DNA from: an uncultured Collinsella sp.
GTDB taxonomy: Bacteria; Actinomycetota; Coriobacteriia; Coriobacteriales; Coriobacteriaceae
Direction of reading: 5' to 3'
Assembly (NCBI GenBank): GCA_900757385.1
Contig: CAAENO010000025.1
Span: 1-29,734, forward strand
DNA length: 29,734 bases
This document shows, in pieces, positions 16,815 through 24,012 of this stretch (its first letter is position 1; every line of letters starts with the position of its first letter). A model generated the notes under the pieces. That model was not told the origin of the DNA and did no database searches. It saw only the letters and a program-made list of their open reading frames with translations. The translations under genes and the position numbers were made by a program.

Positions 16815-18764
16815 ATGGAGTCCTCCGCCTACCCGATGCTCTTTAGCCCGATCAAGGTCGGTACGACCGAGGTCAAGAACCGCGTCTTTATGCCGCCGGT
16901 ATCTACCAACCTGGCCGATCACGGCTATGTGACCGACGACTTGGTCGATCATTACCGTGCCCGCGCCAAGGGCGGCGTGGGCCTCATCATTACCGAGGTC
17001 GTGACGGTCGAGCCCACCTATACCTATCTGCCGGGTGACATGTGCTGCTACGACGACACGTTTATCCCCGGCTGGGAAAAGCTCGCCGCAGCCGTCCACG
17101 AGTATGGCTGCAAGATCATGCCGCAGCTCTTCCATCCCGCCTACATGGCCTTTAACATTCCGGGCACGCCGCGCCTGATCGCTCCGTCCTTTGTAGGCCC
17201 GTCCTATGCCCGCGAGGCGCCGCGCCCCATCACCATCGACGAGATCCACGAGCTCACGCATCAGTTTGGCGACGCTGCCGTGCGTATGCAGAAGGCCGGT
17301 GTCGATGGCGTCGAGGTCCATGCGGCGCATGCCCACGGTATGCTCGGCGGCTTTTTGACTCCGCTCTACAACAAGCGCACCGACGAGTACGGCGGCTCGC
17401 TCGACGCCCGCATGCGCTTCCTGCTCGAGGTCATCGCCGAGATTCGCGAGCGCTGCGGCAAGGACTTCATCATCGACGTCCGTATCTCGGGCGACGAGTA
17501 CACCGATGGCGGTCTGACCCTCAACGACATGATCTATGTCTCGCGTCGCTTGGAGAAGGCCGGCGTCGACATGATCCACGTGTCGGGCGGCACTACCATC
17601 AAGCGCGGCTCCGCCATTCCCGCCGCCGGCACGCAGCAGGCCTCGCACGCCGCCTGCTCGCGCGAGATCAAAAAGCACGTCAACATTCCCGTTGCCACGG
17701 TCGGCCGCATTAACGAGGCATGGATTGCCGAGGAACTGATCGAGGACGGCGCCGCCGACATCTGCATGATGGGCCGTGCCAATCTGTGCGATGCCGAGTT
17801 CTGCAACAAGGCGGCTGCCGGCAACGCCGACGAGATCCGTCCCTGCATCGGCTGCCTGCGCTGCCTGAACGGCATCATGTTTGGCAAGCGCATCTCCTGC
17901 ACCGTCAACCCGGACGTGGAGCGCGACGAGGCCGGCTATGAGCCTGCCGCCGAGGCCAAGAACGTGCTCGTTGTGGGCGCCGGTCCTGCGGGCATGGAGG
18001 CAGCCTACATTGCCGCCAAGCGCGGCCACAACGTGGTGCTCGTGGATAAGCAGGACGAGCCGGGCGGCGAGATGCGCATCGCGGCCGTTCCGCCGGCAAA
18101 GCAGGAGCTCACGCGCGTGATCAAGTATCAGTACCGTCGCCTGGCCGAGGCCGGCGTCACATGCGTCTTTGGTACCGAGCTGACCGCCGAGGACATCCAG
18201 CGCGACTACGCGGGTTACGAGGTTGTCCTGGCCTATGGCGCCGAACCCATCGCCCCGGCCTTTATGCAGGGCTTTAAGCAGGTCATGACGGCTGATGACC
18301 TGCTGGGCGGCAAGGCTTTCCCGGGCAAGAAGATTGTCATTGTGGGCGGCGGCACCGTTGGCTGCGAGACGGCCGATTACCTGGCCCCGTTGGTCAACGA
18401 TCTGTCGCCGGCAAACCGCGACGTCACCGTTATCGAGATGACCAAGACGCTCGCCGCCAACGAGGGCGGCGCCGGTCGCGCGGTCCTCATCACGCGTATG
18501 CTTTCCAAGGGCGTTCACGTGCTGACCGAGGCCAAGGTGACCGAGATTACCGAGGACACCATCAGTTACGAAAAGGACGGCGAGGTCCATACCATCGCCG
18601 ACGCCGACACGCTGGTGCTTGCCATGGGTTACCGCCCCAACACCAAGCTGGCCGATGACCTTGCCGTTGCCGGCGTTGCCACCCACGTGCTGGGCGATGC
18701 CCAGAAGTGCGGCAACATCCGCGACGCCATCGGCGACGGCTACAAGGTCGCCTGCGAGCTGTAG
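16815..18764 (+). CDS. Old-yellow-enzyme/2-enoate reductase-family FMN/FAD/[4Fe-4S] oxidoreductase
   Basis: A 649-residue enzyme with the layout of FadH and 2-enoate reductases. An N-terminal FMN-binding TIM barrel (residues about 1-340) has the signature VHAAHAHGMLGGFLTPLYN and YGGSLDAR. The Fe-S cluster motif CIGCLRC-x11-C follows, then two nucleotide folds, VLVVGAGPAGMEAA (FAD) and IVIVGGGTVGCETA (NAD(P)H). Members reduce C=C bonds next to a carbonyl or carboxylate, or demethylate amines; which applies here is unknown. GAAAGGAA precedes ATG 16815. A dispersed-repeat terminator separates it from the GltD-like gene, so it probably has its own promoter. Reduction of hydroxycinnamates freed from pectin is one speculative role. 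Confidence 0.85.
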   Translation: MESSAYPMLFSPIKVGTTEVKNRVFMPPVSTNLADHGYVTDDLVDHYRARAKGGVGLIITEVVTVEPTYTYLPGDMCCYDDTFIPGWEKLAAAVHEYGCKIMPQLFHPAYMAFNIPGTPRLIAPSFVGPSYAREAPRPITIDEIHELTHQFGDAAVRMQKAGVDGVEVHAAHAHGMLGGFLTPLYNKRTDEYGGSLDARMRFLLEVIAEIRERCGKDFIIDVRISGDEYTDGGLTLNDMIYVSRRLEKAGVDMIHVSGGTTIKRGSAIPAAGTQQASHAACSREIKKHVNIPVATVGRINEAWIAEELIEDGAADICMMGRANLCDAEFCNKAAAGNADEIRPCIGCLRCLNGIMFGKRISCTVNPDVERDEAGYEPAAEAKNVLVVGAGPAGMEAAYIAAKRGHNVVLVDKQDEPGGEMRIAAVPPAKQELTRVIKYQYRRLAEAGVTCVFGTELTAEDIQRDYAGYEVVLAYGAEPIAPAFMQGFKQVMTADDLLGGKAFPGKKIVIVGGGTVGCETADYLAPLVNDLSPANRDVTVIEMTKTLAANEGGAGRAVLITRMLSKGVHVLTEAKVTEITEDTISYEKDGEVHTIADADTLVLAMGYRPNTKLADDLAVAGVATHVLGDAQKCGNIRDAIGDGYKVACEL

Positions 18765-18821
18765 GCTCTTGGCAAATAGGGGAGCGGCCGCCTTGCGGTG
18801 ACTCAAGCGATAGCCAATCTA

Positions 18822-18860
18822 AAAAGGCGCCGCGACACATAGATTGTCGCGGCGCCTTTT
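18822..18860. terminator. Bidirectional terminator between convergent genes
   Basis: AAAAGGCGCCGCGACA (18822-18837) pairs perfectly with TGTCGCGGCGCCTTTT (18845-18860), a 16-pair stem and 7-base loop with A and T runs at either end. It serves the flavoenzyme gene on the plus strand and dhuI on the minus strand. Confidence 0.92.
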
Positions 18861-18904
18861 GTCTGGCGGCTTGTTGGGGGGGGCGGTGCGCCCCGTGGGC
18901 CTTA

Positions 18905-19546
18905 CTACAGCCCCAAGAGCTCCTTGACCTTGGCGATGATGGCCTCGTCGGTGGCGTTGGCAAAGAAGTACTCCTGGAAGTGCTCGCCGGCAAGTGCGCC
19001 CTTTACCAGGTCCTGATCGATCTCGCCCAGGACGTCGACGAGCGGACGCATGGTCACAGCGCGCACGCCATCGAGGATCTTCTTGTTGCGCTGCTCGGGC
19101 TCAACGCGCTCGGCGGGGTAGCCGTTACCCGAACCAAAGCCAAAGAGCTTCTCGAAGGTGTACTCGAGGTTGAGCTCCTGGCCCCAGCCGTTCTTGAGCG
19201 CGAAGGGCATGGCGACGGCGTTGCCATCGTTGACCTGGGCAAAGGTATAGGCATCCAGCGGGTCGGCAACATGGCCGCACAGCACGCCGGGGAAGGAGTT
19301 GCAGGCGAGCATGGCGCCCTCGCCGGTGCCGCAACCGGTCACGACGTAGTCAGCAGCGCCGGAGTTGAGCAGCACGGCGGCAAGGATGCCGTTCTGCACG
19401 TAGGTGAGGGGCTTGGAGTCGGCGTCGGCATACATGCCATAGTTAAAGACGGTGTGGCCCATGGGCTCAACAACCTTCTTAAGTGCGGCCTCGATCATTG
19501 GGTTCTTAGAGTTCTGAGAGTTCTCGTTGATAAGTGCGATCTTCAT
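18905..19546 (-). CDS. dhuI: RpiB/LacAB-family isomerase, probable DKI isomerase (DhuI-like)
   Basis: A 213-residue protein of the RpiB/LacA/LacB sugar-phosphate isomerase family. MKIALINENSQNSKN at the start and the anion-hole/active-site segment VVTGCGTGEGAML are clear. In streptococci an RpiB-type enzyme, DhuI, paired with the dehydrogenase DhuD, isomerises 4-deoxy-L-threo-5-hexosulose uronate. Here the gene follows kduD with a 30-base gap, with GAAAGG upstream of ATG, and no KduI homologue is visible. The role as replacement for KduI is therefore a strong inference from context and family. An ordinary ribose- or galactose-phosphate isomerase is the alternative. Confidence 0.8.
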   Translation of the reverse strand: MKIALINENSQNSKNPMIEAALKKVVEPMGHTVFNYGMYADADSKPLTYVQNGILAAVLLNSGAADYVVTGCGTGEGAMLACNSFPGVLCGHVADPLDAYTFAQVNDGNAVAMPFALKNGWGQELNLEYTFEKLFGFGSGNGYPAERVEPEQRNKKILDGVRAVTMRPLVDVLGEIDQDLVKGALAGEHFQEYFFANATDEAIIAKVKELLGL

Positions 19547-19576
19547 TTGAGTTAACCTTTCAGTTTTTCAGTTTTC

Positions 19577-20386
19577 TTACTGTGGCTGCTTGCCGATGTA
19601 GGCCAGGATGCCGCCATCGACGTACAGAATGTGCCCGTTGACAAAGTTCGATGCGTCGGAAGCCAGGAACACAGCGGGACCCTTCAGGTCCTCGGGCGTG
19701 CCCCAACGGGCCGCCGGCGTCTTGGCAATGATGAACTGGTCAAATGGGTGGCGGCTGCCGTCGGGCTGCGTCTCGCGCAGCGGTGCGGTTTGCGGCGTGG
19801 CGATATAGCCGGGCCCAATGCCGTTGCACTGGATGTTGGCCTCGCCGAACTCGGAGCAGATGTTCTTGGTGAGCATCTTGAGTCCGCCCTTGGCGGCGGC
19901 ATAGCCGGCGATGGTCTCGCGACCCAGTTCGCTCATCATCGAGCAGATATTGATGATCTTGCCGTGGCCCTTGGCGATCATGCCGGGCAGGCAGGCCTTG
20001 GACACGATAAACGGTGCGTTGAGGTCGATATCGACGACGCGGCGGAAGTCCTCTGCACTCATGTCGAGCATCGGGGTGCGCTGGATGACGCCGGCGTTGT
20101 TGACCAGGATGTCGGGCGTGGTGCCAAAATCTGCCTCGATCTTGGCTATGAGCTCGGCGACGACGGTCTCGTCGGTGACGTCGGCAACATAGCCGTGAGC
20201 ATCAAAGCCCAGCTCACGGTAGTGCTTTTCGGCCTCGGCGACTTTGTCGGCGTGACGGGCGTTAAAGGCAATCTTGGCCCCGGCCTCACCGAGTGCCTCG
20301 GCAATGGCCATGCCAATACCGTAGGTGGCACCGGTCACGAGCGCGACTTTGCCATCTAGGCGGAAGCTGTCCATAAGATCAGACAT
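19577..20386 (-). CDS. kduD: 2-dehydro-3-deoxy-D-gluconate 5-dehydrogenase KduD
   Basis: A 269-residue short-chain dehydrogenase (EC 1.1.1.127 type) that reduces 2,5-diketo-3-deoxygluconate to KDG with NAD(P)H. It shows TGATYGIG (nucleotide loop), NNAG, and the catalytic Ser with Tyr-x3-Lys in CSMMSELGRETIAGYAAAKGG, followed by GPGYIATPQTAPLR typical of KduD. ATG (20386-20384) follows AGGAAGGA by 6 bases; longer in-frame readings run into the operator region. It precedes dhuI in a two-gene minus-strand operon and carries GTGAACGTTCAC-type operators upstream, linking it to the uxa genes. Confidence 0.93.
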   Translation of the reverse strand: MSDLMDSFRLDGKVALVTGATYGIGMAIAEALGEAGAKIAFNARHADKVAEAEKHYRELGFDAHGYVADVTDETVVAELIAKIEADFGTTPDILVNNAGVIQRTPMLDMSAEDFRRVVDIDLNAPFIVSKACLPGMIAKGHGKIINICSMMSELGRETIAGYAAAKGGLKMLTKNICSEFGEANIQCNGIGPGYIATPQTAPLRETQPDGSRHPFDQFIIAKTPAARWGTPEDLKGPAVFLASDASNFVNGHILYVDGGILAYIGKQPQ

Positions 20387-20773
20387 AGCAATCCTTCCTA
20401 AAGAAACGTTCATCTTTATGAGTCCTACTTCTAATACAAGCTCAGTATAGGAGAAGCAGAGGAATTTACTCGCAGCTTTTCCTAGAATCAGGTGAACGTT
20501 CACTTTTAAAAGGCGAACGGTTGTGGCCGATTGTCGCGATGCCCGCCATTCGCTCTGTGCCTGTGCACTCTCCGCAATCATGTTGCGGTTGTAGGGCAGG
20601 TGCAAACACATCGCATCGTGTGCCGCGGTGGGCTTGCGCGCTTTGTGGCCATGCTTGCCATCTGCGGCTCGAAGGGGAGGCGACATGCTCATAACCTGTG
20701 CGGGGAGCGCCGCGGGATGCGATAGTATTACGTGGTGATATTCGACAAACCGTGAGCTTCATTCGAGGGCTTT
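20387..20773. other. 387-base divergent gap between kduD and the GntR gene
   Basis: The left half holds the kduD operators and promoter (20400-20520). From about 20521 to 20773 no gene is seen; there is a possible -10 TAGTAT near 20723 for the GntR gene and a 28-base stretch (20693-20720) nearly identical to part of the membrane protein gene at 23476-23503. Confidence 0.6.
20400..20520 (-). promoter_or_regulatory. kduD-dhuI promoter with two separated operators
   Basis: On the minus strand, AGTGAACGTTCACC (centre 20497.5, plus-strand core 20492-20503) has a perfect palindromic core. A weaker copy, GATGAACGTTTC (centre 20407.5), lies 90 bases downstream, just before the ribosome binding site. 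A -10-like TATACT (20449-20444) lies between them, without a good -35. CCGTTCG (20520-20514) resembles the accessory half-site of the other three promoters. The wide spacing differs from the 38-41 bases found elsewhere and would suit looping or a roadblock. Confidence 0.68.
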
Positions 20774-21466
20774 ATGGAACAACACCAGCATTATCAGAGC
20801 CTGCAAGATCAGGCATACAACGCACTGCGCTCCAAGATCATCTATGCCGAGCTCAAGCCCGGCACACGCCTTTCGGCGATTGGTCTGGAAAAGGAGACGG
20901 GGATCGGACGCACGCCCATTCGCGAGTCCTTTGTGCGCCTGCGCGAGCAAGAGCTGGTGGAAACGCGTCCCAAGAGCGGCACCTACGTCTCTAAGATCAG
21001 CATGGAACACGCCGAGAATGCCTGTTTCTTGCGCGAGAAACTCGAAAGAAGCGTACTCATAAAATGCTGTTCGGCCGCTTCACCCGAGCAAAAGCATCGG
21101 CTCGAGCAGATTCTTGCCGAGTCCGAGTCGCTCGACCATAGCGAAACGCGTCGCTTTTTCGACCTGGATAACCTGTTCCATGAGACGTGTTTCGTGATTG
21201 CTGGCCGTCACATGTTGTGGGATTGGATGAAGAGCGTCAACACGCATTTTGAGCGATACAACTGGTTGCGTATGGTGTCGCAGGATCTGGATTGGGAGCC
21301 GATTCGTCGGCAGCATCGCCGGATTCTCGAGGCCATTAAGAGGGGCGATACCGACGCGGCGAGCTATCTGGCAGAGACGCACCTGCACCTGATGCCCGAG
21401 GAGCAGGGCCCGGTTATCGCCCTGCATCCCGACTATTTTGAGCTGTCCAAAGACTCGGCCATCTAA
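20774..21466 (+). CDS. GntR-family regulator with FCD domain
   Basis: A 230-residue regulator of the FadR/UxuR branch of GntR. Residues about 8-76 form the winged helix (DQAYNALRSKIIYAELKPGTRLS, then GRTPIRESFVRLREQELVETRPKSGTYVS). Residues about 80-215 are the all-helical FCD effector domain with Asp and His residues usable for metal binding (FDLDNLFHETCF, EPIRRQHRRILEAIKRGD, ETHLHLM). GAGGG at 20765 is a modest binding site for ATG 20774. It is divergent from kduD. UxuR and ExuR of this branch respond to uronates, so it may control kduD-dhuI or the wider locus. Whether it or a LacI protein binds GTGAACGTTCAC is unresolved. Confidence 0.9.
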   Translation: MEQHQHYQSLQDQAYNALRSKIIYAELKPGTRLSAIGLEKETGIGRTPIRESFVRLREQELVETRPKSGTYVSKISMEHAENACFLREKLERSVLIKCCSAASPEQKHRLEQILAESESLDHSETRRFFDLDNLFHETCFVIAGRHMLWDWMKSVNTHFERYNWLRMVSQDLDWEPIRRQHRRILEAIKRGDTDAASYLAETHLHLMPEEQGPVIALHPDYFELSKDSAI

Positions 21467-21526
21467 TCGTTTCCCCCATAAGTCGCGATGAAATAGGGGT
21501 TGTTGTGCTGCCCAGGTGGTGCAGAC

Positions 21527-21560
21527 GCCCCCAGTTCACTCACGAGCTCGGGGCCTTTTT
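21527..21560 (+). terminator. Terminator of the GntR gene
   Basis: GCCCCCAGTTC (21527-21537) pairs with GAGCTCGGGGC (21544-21554) with one C-C mismatch and one wobble, a 6-base loop, then CTTTTT. Confidence 0.72.
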
Positions 21561-21656
21561 CGTCCGGATTGTTGACGTATTGCCGAACGAAAATAGTTTG
21601 CGTTTGGTAATAAGCGTACGAAAGCGCAGTTTCCATTCTCATTTCGGACGCAAATC

Positions 21657-21716
21657 AAGACGAAAACCGTTTTCGTCTTCTATTAATCTGTACGAAAACG
21701 GTTTTCGTCTTATAAT
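21657..21716 (+). promoter_or_regulatory. Paired palindromic operators and -10 of the AlbA_2 regulator gene
   Basis: Bases 21657-21679 form a perfect 23-base palindrome (AAGACGAAAAC-C-GTTTTCGTCTT). Bases 21692-21708 form a second perfect 17-base copy (ACGAAAAC-G-GTTTTCGT). Their centres are 32 bases apart, about three helical turns. TATAAT follows at 21711-21716, so operator 2 sits in the -35/-10 spacer. Half-sites such as GAACGAAAAT and GTACGAAAG occur further upstream (21585-21625). Autoregulation by the downstream gene is likely but inferred. Confidence 0.8.
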
Positions 21717-21753
21717 ACGGTCATGAATGGTACGAAACGAAGAGGCTGGGCGT

Positions 21754-23007
21754 ATGGTTGTTAGAGAGAGCCCTACAGTCGAATACAAGGAAAGCGTTAC
21801 GCCGACGTTTCTTAAAACGGTGAGCGCCTATGCAAACTACGGGACGGGCAAGATTGAGTTTGGCGTTGATGACGAGGGCGTGGCTGTCGGCCTTGCAGAT
21901 CCGGTCGCAGAGTGTCTCCGCATTGAGAACATGATTAATGACAGCTTGGATCCCGCTCCCCGTTACACGCTCGAGCCCGATGAGAAACACGGGACCGTAA
22001 TCCTTACGGTTTATGAGGGACAGGACAAACCCTATCGAAGCAAGGGAAAGGCCTACAGGCGAAACGATTCGGCAACGGTGGAGGTCGACCGGTTTGAGTA
22101 TGGCAGGTTGACGCTCGAAGGCAGCAACGTAACGTTCGACGCGCTCGCGTCGACTTGCCAGGACTTGAGTTTTTGCACGCTCGAACAAAAGTGTGTCGAA
22201 CATCTCGGCATATCTGAGCTAACGTCGGATATTATGCGCACGCTTCGCTTGCTCGGCAAGGTCGGCTATACCAACGCTGCGGCGATTTTGGCGGATAAGA
22301 ATGATTTTCCTGGCATCGACTGCGTCCGTTTTGGTGATACCGAGGATGTGATCTTGGATCGTGAGTCGGCGACAAATGTATCCGCCATTGAACAGGTGGA
22401 CAGGGCGGTGGCTATGTTTGCACGCTACTACCGTTATGAACGTATCGAAGGGATGGAACGCGTCCAAACTGATCGAATTCCTCTCGAGGCGTTTCGCGAA
22501 GCCGTTGCAAACGCTTTGGTGCATCGGACGTGGGACGTTCGAGCGAATGTTCAAATTGCCCTGTACGACGATCGCGTCGTTGTCACTTCGCCCGGATCGC
22601 TGCCCGCCGGTTTGACGACGGAACAATACCTGTATGGGCAGATATCCGTGCTCAGAAACCCAATTGTCGCCGAGGTCTTTTTAAAGCTGGATTACATCGA
22701 GAAATTTGGCACGGGAATCGCGCGAATCAGGCGTGCGTATCGAGATTCTTTAAGCCGACCGGTATTTGATGTTCGCGGCGGCATGGTGACCGTCACATTG
22801 CCCGTTATCGATGCCTTTGAGGGGTCTGAGGAAGAGGCCCAGGTTCTCAAGGCTTTGTCGGTCGGACGAATAATGTCGCGGGGCGAGATTGAGCAGCAGA
22901 CGGGGTTGAGCCGCGCGCGTGCGTTGACGGCGCTTGAATCACTGATTGGGCGGAAAGCGGTTGTAAAGCGGGGGACTGGGCGTTCCACGAAATACGAGCG
23001 CGCATAG
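21754..23007 (+). CDS. AlbA_2 (Schlafen-type) / ATPase-domain putative transcriptional regulator
   Basis: A 417-residue protein. Residues about 1-110 resemble the Schlafen AlbA_2 DNA-binding domain (ESPTVEYKESVT, AYANYGTGKIEFGVDDEG, GKAYRRNDSATVEV). The middle has a GHKL-type ATP-binding C-terminal region typical of this family (EAFREAVANALVHRTWD, VVTSPGSLPAGL, NPIVAEVFLKLDYIEKFGTGIARI). The last 65 residues form a winged helix (SRGEIEQQTGLSRARALTALESLI). ATG 21754 is chosen because GAAGAGG lies 8 bases before it; an ATG at 21727 would leave a leader of only a few bases after the TATAAT. No link to pectin use is visible. Base composition is less GC-rich than its neighbours, compatible with separate acquisition. 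Confidence 0.85.
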   Translation: MVVRESPTVEYKESVTPTFLKTVSAYANYGTGKIEFGVDDEGVAVGLADPVAECLRIENMINDSLDPAPRYTLEPDEKHGTVILTVYEGQDKPYRSKGKAYRRNDSATVEVDRFEYGRLTLEGSNVTFDALASTCQDLSFCTLEQKCVEHLGISELTSDIMRTLRLLGKVGYTNAAAILADKNDFPGIDCVRFGDTEDVILDRESATNVSAIEQVDRAVAMFARYYRYERIEGMERVQTDRIPLEAFREAVANALVHRTWDVRANVQIALYDDRVVVTSPGSLPAGLTTEQYLYGQISVLRNPIVAEVFLKLDYIEKFGTGIARIRRAYRDSLSRPVFDVRGGMVTVTLPVIDAFEGSEEEAQVLKALSVGRIMSRGEIEQQTGLSRARALTALESLIGRKAVVKRGTGRSTKYERA

Positions 23008-23030
23008 GCCAAAAGAACCATATTGCAAGA

Positions 23031-23062
23031 CAGGCCCCAAGCCTTTGCCCGCTTGGGGCCTG
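23031..23062. terminator. Terminator between the AlbA_2 gene and the membrane protein gene
   Basis: CAGGCCCCAAGC (23031-23042) pairs perfectly with GCTTGGGGCCTG (23051-23062) over an 8-base loop, followed by TTGT. It lies 24 bases after the stop at 23007. Confidence 0.8.
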
Positions 23063-23089
23063 TTGTATGTTGGCTGGCAGCGGTAGATT

Positions 23090-23135
23090 TATAGCAAGAT
23101 ATAGCAACGTTAGTGAGATATAGCAACGTATAGCG
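23090..23135. repeat. Cluster of TATAGC direct repeats
   Basis: TATAGC begins at 23090, 23100, 23119 and 23129, the first three as TATAGCAA. Spacings of 10, 19 and 10 place them on nearly the same DNA face. The cluster lies between two convergent genes, beyond the terminator. Function unknown. Confidence 0.6.
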
Positions 23136-23163
23136 CTGTTCGCGGGTTCTTACGGTGGTGCTA

Positions 23164-23841
23164 TTATCCGAATGCCGCGCGGATAAAGTGCTGGGCGAAG
23201 AGCTTGTTGGCGACGTTGATGACGTGGCCCAAGAACAGCGCCGAGATGGCTGTGGTCACGCCAAAGCCGCCTAGGTTGTGCATGAGCGCGAGCGACAGAA
23301 TGAGGGACACGGCGACATGTGAGCAGTCGAACACGACTTTTACGTCGCCAAAGCGGCGTTTAAGCTTTTCGGCAATGACCTGCACCAAGCCGTCGGGCGC
23401 GTTGGGGACAACGCCCATGTTGACGACGAGACTTACGCCAAATGCGGTGACAGCGAGGGAGAGCAGCATGGTCGCAACCTGTGCGGGGAGTGCCGTGGGA
23501 TGCAGTGGGTTGACCGCCATGAAGAAATCGGTGAAGCCGCCGATGAGCGTCGAGAAGCACAGCTCGAGCAAAATGCGCGGCTGGAACTCGCGTCGCAAGA
23601 TGGCCAATTGCGCCAGGATGTAGGCGACATAGGTAGCAGTGATCCAAAAGCCGAGTGTCTTGCCGGTGAGCATGGATAGGGTTGTGGCAAAGCACGTGAG
23701 CGCAGCGACTCCCAAGCCGGATGCCGTCTGGAGACTCATGCCGAGTGCCAAGATGGCAACGCCGGCAAGATACATGAGCATCCTGATGACTGTGTGGAAC
23801 CAATCTATATTCTCGCCATTCATTACGATGAGCGGCCGCAT
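23164..23841 (-). CDS. YczE/YitT-like integral membrane protein
   Basis: A 225-residue hydrophobic protein with about five or six membrane segments, including VIRMLMYLAGVAILALGMSL near the start and a C-terminal LGHVINVANKLFAQ. The GLGVAALTCFATTLSMLTG and VVNMGVVPNAPDGLV segments fit the YczE/YyaS family, whose function is not established. ATG (23841-23839) follows AGGAAGG by 7 bases. A TTG at 23916 with GGAGG upstream could add 25 residues that do not look membrane-like. It stands alone on the minus strand. Confidence 0.78.
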   Translation of the reverse strand: MRPLIVMNGENIDWFHTVIRMLMYLAGVAILALGMSLQTASGLGVAALTCFATTLSMLTGKTLGFWITATYVAYILAQLAILRREFQPRILLELCFSTLIGGFTDFFMAVNPLHPTALPAQVATMLLSLAVTAFGVSLVVNMGVVPNAPDGLVQVIAEKLKRRFGDVKVVFDCSHVAVSLILSLALMHNLGGFGVTTAISALFLGHVINVANKLFAQHFIRAAFG

Positions 23842-23881
23842 GTCGTGACCTTCCTTTCGGAATTTGGGAGATGCAGTAAAG

Positions 23882-23945
23882 GCTGCGGCGCCGCTTGGGG
23901 GAAAGATCGGAAGCAAGGATCCATTCCTCCAGACGGCGCCGCAGC
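23882..23945 (-). other. Leader hairpin upstream of the membrane protein gene
   Basis: GCTGCGGCGCCG (23882-23893) pairs perfectly with CGGCGCCGCAGC (23934-23945). The 40-base loop on the minus strand contains GGAGG followed by ATG and TTG codons. TTTACTG follows the 3' arm, a weak U-tract. Attenuation or translational control of the gene at 23841 is possible. Confidence 0.5.
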
Positions 23946-24012
23946 TGTTTGGGTGACATGGCTTTTGTCGAAGTGGCTTAGTTGAGTGCGCCTGCCAGCC
24001 GCATAAACAAAG

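Noticed and set aside
16773..18806. 677-codon minus-strand frame opposite the old-yellow-enzyme gene
   Set aside because: The plus-strand frame carries all cofactor motifs. The antisense frame has none and is rich in Gly/Ala/Val/Asp as expected of a shadow.
23090..23135. Possible CRISPR-like or tandem repeat array
   Set aside because: The units are only 6-8 bases, spacing is too short for spacers, and no cas gene is present in the window.
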